Below, piece after piece: positions 57,925-64,000 of a stretch of 64,000 bases of DNA. Both the position numbers and the translations under genes were made by a program. Source of the DNA: Telopea speciosissima (Eukaryota > Streptophyta > Magnoliopsida > Proteales > Proteaceae); contig NC_057925.1 in NCBI RefSeq assembly GCF_018873765.1, positions 59,470,970 through 59,534,969 of the forward strand, given 5' to 3'. The number at the start of each line of letters is the position of its first letter. Positions within the stretch are counted from its first letter, which is position 1. The notes beneath the pieces are model-generated. The model searched no databases. It was not told the DNA's origin and saw nothing but the letters and a program-made list of their open reading frames with translations.

Positions 57925-60900
57925 TAGTCAAGGAATATTCTGTATCCTATCAGATGCCTCTAAGCAACCATGTTGACATGTATGTTACTTGTAAATGGGG
58001 CTGGCTGCCTTTTTAGATTTTCAAGACCAAACCTAGCATGAGTAGATTAGTCTAAGATAATTCAATCTGCGGGGATGCCAACCATTATGATAGCAACTTA
58101 GGGAAGTAGCATAGTTATCACAGTCTCTCACCTGACTTTCTATCATTTTGTCCGGTCATCAAGACGAGGGGTGAAAGTGAAAATATAATAGAGAGAAAGG
58201 TAAACAGAAAAGAGGAAACAGAGAAAGTCTGCGACTGCCATGAGGGTGCTTGCCAATACAGGGACAGCTGAAAAATATAAGGATACATAAACATACTTGG
58301 GGAGGTTATTTTATTGAATTTGAGTCTGAAAGTTGACACGTGGCTTATCCAGACCATTTCCCAAATGTCTAATGATTGTAATTGGCATATCACTTTCCAC
58401 GTTGCAGAAATGAAGTGTGCCATCATGAGATACCTATTCTTAGTGGGCTGCTAAGAAATTTTTTTTTCCCATTATTATATTACCTTTATTTAGCCGTACA
58501 TTAATATTAATGATATTAGCATAGATCTAGGTGCAATTTTAGCACTAACAGTGGATCCCAATCTACTATATTATCATTTTTCTAGTTCATCGGTCTTATA
58601 AACATTCTAGTTCTTGACGCATGCCATTGCAAGTGAACTATACACTGATTGTCTGAAAAAAAAACAGCTGAACACAAAAAAATTAATCCATCTAGAGAAA
58701 TGTGATACCACTGAAAGTCAATTTGAAACTAGAGTTTAATGTTTCAAGATGAGACAGAGAGAGAATAATCATGTTTCTTATTATGATATCTTCACCCATG
58801 AGAACACATCCTGATCTCCGCTAATTGCATTATGCCACGCAAGAACATAAAACTATATATTTACAAGGTTGAAATAAAGTAAGCAGTTTACAAGATTGAA
58901 ATAAAGTAAGGAATGCTTTCATGGAAAAGAATTTCAGGGGAATATGATGAAAATATTGGATCAGTATTTGCACCTTCTTTTGTGGGTTCCAGTGCTAAGT
59001 TTCTTTGGATGACTGAAATGGTGAGTATGGATCAAATACAAAATATAGACACCTTACATCTGCCAAGTGCATGTAGTACAACACCACTATGATGAATGCA
59101 GCATAGAGCCTTTCACATTGGGTTTCGAAGTTTTAGGTATTAGCACATAATCTCATATCACTGTGTACTCAGTTTGCATGCTTGTGATGCATTCATGGTC
59201 CCATGTTTCATTTCTACCACAGTTAAGTCCCTAAGATGAGCTCAACCATAACACCCTTCCCTCTAACAATTAACTTCTAAATAATCTATTCCATATTCCA
59301 TTTCGTGGGAAAAAGTACCAACTTTGAGCGACAGTTCAAACTAAGAAAAGTTTTAGCATCTTGTGTAAGGCAAATGTTCAGCAAGAGTTTATGCATAAAA
59401 GATCACTTCGCATTTAATAGAACATTTTATCCACCTTAAATGTGGAGAAGAAACCCCTGTCGTCATAGTATGTTGTGCAATTTTTTCTTTTATGTGATTC
59501 AATTTTCAGCTTAATTTGTCTGTGTTTTTTCTGTCCCTTGTGCTTTCTATCTTATACATGGTCATATAGTTCTAAACATGCTTTTATATTATAAGTGTGG
59601 GCCGGTTTCCTGCATGACCCATGTAGGAAGAGCTTCCATATATAGTCCTTAACTGTAAGAGAGAGAGAGAGAGAGGTAATAGGACTTTGATTTGGCATAC
59701 ATGTAATAAATGCAGGGATGGATTGCAATAGTTCAAGAGAACTTCCTTCTCCAATGGAGAACAAGAGAAAGAAAACGATGAGAAAATGAGCTTATTATTT
59801 AACTCTGTGTTAACTATTTGAGCCTATGCTACTGAGTGAGTTTCACTATCTATAGGGCTTGAACAAATGGTTTGGAGAAATTTCTGGTTCTTTGTTAGTA
59901 AGGTTCTTCTGATCTTATTCTGTAAGCCTTGGTTTGTAATTGTACAAGAGATTGTAGGAGATCCAAAGATTAGAAATAGAAGAAGGGCAGCAATTTAGAA
60001 TCATATGATCAGTTCTTGACTATAGAAATGAGGAGAAACATTCAGTCTTCTAGTTGGGTTTGGCTCTTCATTTTGGTTGGACAATGATCTAGAAAGAATT
60101 CAAGAATAATATAGCTTTCAATACAAGATATTATAATAAGAAGCATTAATATGTCATGGTAGCAAAGTACAGTCAAAAGCAGCAGTGACCATATACTTTC
60201 ATGTTGTCCCTTAAAACTGCTATTTCCTCCCAGCTCCATCATGCTTTGCTTTCTCCACTGCCTTCGGTATGGCTTCATTTTCTGGAGAACATGATTTCTT
60301 GTATTACGTTTTTAGAGAAAATATTGAACTAGAATACTCTAAACCTACATCTTCCAAGAAAGGAAGTCATACTTTCACATAATAATAGACAAACAAATCT
60401 CAATAAAATTAATCTGTATTCATATCATAATGAAATTCGATTGCATTGACGAACAAAAAGCCACAATATTATTATAAGATATTATTTGTTCAATGGCATA
60501 TGGCTAAAATAACTGAGTTCTTCTATTGGTTTTACTGGTGACAACTGACAAAAATTCACAAACTAAGTTCAGAAATGGAGTCATAGTATCATAAGAGGTT
60601 TTAGTTTATTGGCAATTGCTATAATGGAACTGAACTCTATATTGATTCTACAAGTTGTATTGGTTGTAACCTATAATCCAAGGGGGGATGACTAGAACTA
60701 GCAAATGGAGTTCAAAAATAGAATAGGATCGATAAATAAACAAAGAATGGTTAAGAATAAAAGAGAACAAAGTCAGATAATGAAATTTTTGAAGAATTAC
60801 AATAAAGAAGTATTAACAACACCCCCACCCCCCCAATTCCCAAAAAAACAGAAAAGGAAAAATATAACAGCTACAGGAAATAGAAAAAGAAAATTACAGT

Positions 60901-61465
60901 TCAGAGATTAGAAAAAGAATTGAGCAGAGCATGAATAAAGTAATTTTTTTTTTTTTTTGGTAAGACATGAATAAAGTAATTTACTGGAAGTATCTCCTCG
61001 ATCAAAAATCTTGCATATTTTCAAATACCTCTGTGCTGGTCTGGTTCACTTTGCAGAACAGCAGGATTGCTCAGAACCTTTAGAATCCAAAATCCATTGA
61101 AGAGGAGGAGGGGCACAAGTAAAACGTAATAGAAATAAGTCCATGCAATTATGGTACAAAGGAGAGAGAGAGAGATTTTTTTTTGGTACGAAGGAGAGAG
61201 AGAGATTAAAGCTCTAATAAGTTGTAATTGACATTTCAACAAAAAAAAAAATATTGCAACTGATATGTAAGGTTTTAATACATAGGGCTGGGATCTCTAC
61301 CCTCTCAAGTGCGGTGCACCTTAAAGTGCATTCAACGATGGGCAGTGCACCTATTCACCTTTAAAATCCAAGAACATGTTCTTGGCCACCGTTGGTCCCA
61401 GTGCACTGCATTTGAGAGGATAAAAATTCCATAGGGTGGTGCTGTCTTGGTATCCCCTCCCTGAT
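57925..61465. other. intergenic DNA, no gene seen
   Basis: AT-rich. A (GA)n run is at 59657-59675. An A/C-rich stretch (60810-60850) and T and A runs are present. Open frames such as 58118-58426 on the - strand do not resemble known proteins. Confidence 0.45.
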
Positions 61466-61640
61466 CTTTATCACCTCCAGTTCCTTGTCCGGCCCAGTTC
61501 CCCAGTTCCTCTAACAAGGGGGGGGGGGGGGGGGGCTGAAATGACCACCCTACCCCTGCCCAAACACTCTGCTCGGGTGGGGTCCACCACCCCCTATTAG
61601 AGGAACTGAGGAATTGGCCAGACAGTCTGGAGGAGATAAT
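61466..61640. mobile_element. foldback MITE, family A
   Basis: The left arm 'ttatcacctccagttcc'...'ccccagttcctctaacaagg' and the right arm 'cctattagaggaactgagga'...'ctggaggagataa' are complementary. A run of about 19 G (61518-61536) has expanded in the centre. Confidence 0.8.
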
Positions 61641-61858
61641 TTTCCATCCCCTCCCACCCAAGAAAAAGATGTGGGCTGCGCAAACAAGTTTTGCCTATTA
61701 TAATATAGGAAAAAGACTAACATCCCACCTGAGGACCTCACACACACTCTCTTCATTAAAACCCACTCCCTAGTGGATGATTCGATTTCTCACCCTCTCA
61801 TTAGTGAAAAATTGTACTCTAGCGTCATAGCAATCCCTCTCCCTATAATATATTATTG

Positions 61859-62010
61859 GAGAACTTTGTTTAGGTGTGTGGCCTATGCTAGTGCTCCCAT
61901 GTGTCTATCTCTCTCCTTCTCATGTAAAAATACATCTCTGTTCTTTGTTTGGGGGAGGAGAGAGATAGACATAGGGAACACTGGCGTAGGTCATGCTTCC
62001 GGACAAAGAA
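61859..62010. mobile_element. foldback MITE, family B
   Basis: The left arm 'gtgtggcctatgctagtgct' plus 'cccatgtgtctatctctctcc' (two words) and the right arm 'ggagagagatagacataggg' plus 'aacactggcgtaggtcatgc' are complementary over about 55 bases. Confidence 0.85.
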
Positions 62011-62357
62011 CCACTTCCCTGTAATATTATAAACTAAACACGAATGTATTATTATAACAGAAAAAAGCTTTTCAACAACATGTGAAGAGAAACCTTTCCT
62101 TCATAGTCCACCACTAGGAGCCATGTGGAGGATTGATATAGTCAAACCAATTGTTGGATGAGTACTCAACCATTGAATTAGCCACATGTAAAGTTTTAAT
62201 CCCATCTTAGCCATAACCAATCATGTATTGAATTTACTATTGTGTTCTTCATTGTCTACTAAAAATAATATCTCTATCAGAAAGGAAAACAAGTTTGGAC
62301 CAAAAGTGTGAGTTGAATTCTTTTTATAAATCTTCAAAAGAGCACTCTTCACTTCTG

Positions 62358-62482
62358 TTGCTTTTGGTATGCATTTTTTTAATGCATTCTAGGTTGATTT
62401 GGCATTCTAGGATGATAAAAACAACTACTTTGTTTCATTCTAGAATGTGAAATCAAGCTAAAGTGCATAACAAATGCAGTTG
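62358..62482. mobile_element. foldback MITE, family D
   Basis: It starts 'ttttggtatgcattttttta', has inner inverted words 'gcattctaggatgataaaaa' and 'cattctagaatgtgaaatca', and ends 'gtgcataacaaatgcag'. More worn than the copy at 18025. Confidence 0.6.
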
Positions 62483-62486
62483 AAAA

Positions 62487-62668
62487 GGAAAAGGATGGGG
62501 GGGGGGGGGGGATGGCAACAATCACCCTTTGCCACAAAGTGAGCCTCCCTACCATAGTTGCAAGATATATAAGGAAAAGGATGGGGGGGAGGGGGGATGG
62601 CAACAATCATGAGATAGTCACCCTTTGCCACAAAGTGAGCCTCCCTACCATAGTTGCAAGATATATAA
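62487..62668 (+). repeat. tandem duplication, 86 and 96 bp
   Basis: 'ggaaaaggatgggg', 'gatggcaacaatca', 'ccctttgccacaaagtgagc' and 'ctccctaccatagttgcaag' occur twice. Copy 1 has a G run of about 16; copy 2 has 'gggggaggggg' and an extra 'tgagatagt'. Confidence 0.95.
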
Positions 62669-62895
62669 GGAAAAAAGTATCCGAAGGAAAAGAAACTAGA
62701 AAGTGAGACAATATCATCGACAGTAGCCCTTGTAGCCCAGTCAAGGGACTAATCAACCCCATTAAGAGCTATGATAATAGGTAGACAACCAGAAGATACA
62801 ACCATAGAAGTAGTCTGAAAGTTACGAGCCAAGAGCACCACTTCCTGAATTGCTTCGGCTTCAATAGGTGAGACACAAATCCATAACGGACCAAT

Positions 62896-63152
62896 AATAA
62901 CCCGATAAAAATAAATTAATAAAAACCCAGACCAAAGTCTAAATTAACCAAAATCGAAATTCAGCTTAATGGTTAGGGCCGGTATTAGACCAAAATTAGT
63001 TCAAACTAGAATGAAATCAGTATCGAACTGATAATAACCCGATAAAAAGTTAATTAAAACCCAGACCAAAGTCTAAACTAACCAAAATCGAAAATTCAGC
63101 TTAATGGTTTGGTCCGATATTAGACCAAAATTAGTTCAAACCAACCAGACCG
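62896..63152 (+). repeat. tandem duplication, about 130 bp x 2, upstream of the POLYCHOME-like gene
   Basis: 'ataataacccgataaaaa', 'acccagaccaaagtctaaa', 'accaaaatcgaaa', 'ttcagcttaatggtt' and 'attagaccaaaattagttca' occur in two adjacent copies, 62896-63030 and 63031-63152. Confidence 0.9.
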
Positions 63153-63399
63153 GATCGAACCAACATATTGAGACCCTTGTGTCTGCATGAAAAAAGAGGA
63201 CATAGCAGGTTTGATCCTTAGCATAGATCGGCCAATCAATCTAGCTTATCGATCCTCGGGTGGAAAGATTGGTCAGCGAAATGCTTTTATGTTTAACCAT
63301 GATTAAGTAAGCTAAGCTCAACTTTTTCATGTGTTTTTTTTTTGAAGTTTCAAGATTTTGGCCGCTTCTTTTTTTTGAAATTTTAAATCTCATCAATTC

Positions 63400-63696
63400 G
63401 CCACTGAGCGAGCCTCTCACAACGGAGGTCATTTTTTAGCTCTTCCGCTTCTTCCAATGCAGAGAGGCTCTGTAACGCTGAATTTGAAACCCTCTTCTCC
63501 TCTCCTCCAAAGGAAGTAGATCCCTGAATTCCCAATACCTGAAAGGTAACATCAATTCAATCTTCTCTTTCTCTTCAGCAATCGGTTCTAATCTGTTTAC
63601 GGAAATCTGATTCTTGGGTCGTCGGAGAACCGAGTGGATTCTTTTGTTAATCTGTTGTTATGATGATTTTCTTCCATTTTTCAGGTCACGAGAATA
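63400..63696 (+). promoter_or_regulatory. leader with intron of the POLYCHOME-like gene
   Basis: A leader exon ending 'cctgaaag|gtaaca' (about 63546) and an acceptor 'tttttcag' (ending 63684) define a leader intron of about 138 bases, 12 bases before the ATG. An AACGG word at about 63420 resembles the core of mitosis-specific MSA elements, but one short word proves nothing. Confidence 0.5.
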
Positions 63697-64000
63697 ATGC
63701 CGGAACCCAGAGACAGAATAGTAAGGCCGGACCCGATCGAGTTGCTATTCGTTACTCGTCGATGGGGTGCAGGTATCCCACAAGATACCGGACCACAGAG
63801 GGGGTTTACTGCTTCGCCTTCAAGGCCTGATGGGAGGAATTTGTTCGTCTCATCATCAAGGACCACTGATGGTAGGAATTTGTTTGCTTCCACCCGGCGG
63901 CGAGGGCCAACCGCAAACAAAGTTCAACGAGGCCGTAGAGGAGGGTCAGCTCAGCGAGGCCGCGGTCGTGCCACGAATAATAGTCCGTTGCCTTCTTGGT
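63697..64000 (+). CDS. POLYCHOME/UVI4-like protein, N-terminal part (cut by the window edge)
   Basis: The frame is open from ATG 63697 to the edge (101 residues). It starts MPEPRDRIVRPDPIELLFVT and reaches RGRGRATNNSPLPSW. The start (MPE-RDR) and the Arg/Gly-rich block ending in LPSW match, from memory, the N-terminus of Arabidopsis POLYCHOME (UVI4, also GIG1-related), a plant-specific inhibitor of the anaphase-promoting complex that restrains endoreduplication. The family's YPRTPL-type block and other motifs should follow outside the window. Residues 45-69 contain two copies of DGRNLF(V/A)S, a small internal duplication. The ATG was chosen because it directly follows a good leader-intron acceptor and begins the conserved block. 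The match is to a low-complexity region, so some doubt remains. Confidence 0.75.
   Translation, partial: MPEPRDRIVRPDPIELLFVTRRWGAGIPQDTGPQRGFTASPSRPDGRNLFVSSSRTTDGRNLFASTRRRGPTANKVQRGRRGGSAQRGRGRATNNSPLPSW

Overview
The window is nuclear DNA of a flowering plant. It has spliced genes with long, AT-rich, transposon-filled introns, plant-specific gene families (NIT4-type nitrilase, RABA4 GTPase, bHLH122/130-type factor, POLYCHOME-like cell-cycle regulator), Au-type SINEs, Mutator-like elements and many foldback MITEs. The species cannot be fixed from the sequence; a woody or early-branching dicot is a guess. There is no operon, CRISPR array or prokaryotic feature.

Genes on the + strand: the last coding exon of a NIT4-like nitrilase (1271-1425, the rest of the gene lies left of the window); an eight-exon SURP/G-patch splicing-factor gene (5948-14950); a six-exon bHLH transcription factor (30447-32349) whose reading frame breaks just before the DNA-binding domain; a two-exon RABA4-type Rab GTPase (54262-57414); and the first coding part of a POLYCHOME/UVI4-like gene (63697 to the right edge). 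One gene is on the - strand: an uncharacterised 128-residue protein (42969-43355) with a leader intron and a tandemly duplicated leader exon.

Everything else is repeats and decayed mobile elements. 1530-2960 is a non-LTR retrotransposon remnant directly behind the nitrilase gene. 15300-29400 holds MITEs, SINE pieces, a LINE remnant and a small Mutator-like MITE with a perfect 9-bp target duplication (25752-26147). 32350-42900 is mostly anonymous AT-rich repeat DNA. 44700-53800 is the richest accessory stretch: tandem duplications, an LTR element with matching 5-bp flanks (46290-49532) that carries a nested Mutator-like element (46436-47852), and a second Mutator-like element (50939-52689) of Pack-MULE type. 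The Pack-MULE has picked up a piece of a copper amine oxidase gene (antisense) and most of a small conserved plant protein gene (sense), and contains a nested MITE. 57900-63400 is intergenic with tandem repeats and two foldback MITEs.

The genes are not functionally linked: RNA splicing, transcription, vesicle traffic, nitrile metabolism and cell-cycle control lie side by side as usual in plant chromosomes. The main second-look points are the frameshifted bHLH gene, the chimeric Pack-MULE, the nested LTR/MULE structure, the duplicated leader exon with two identical splice donors, and a tandem duplication in the splicing-factor gene that copied the end of an exon.
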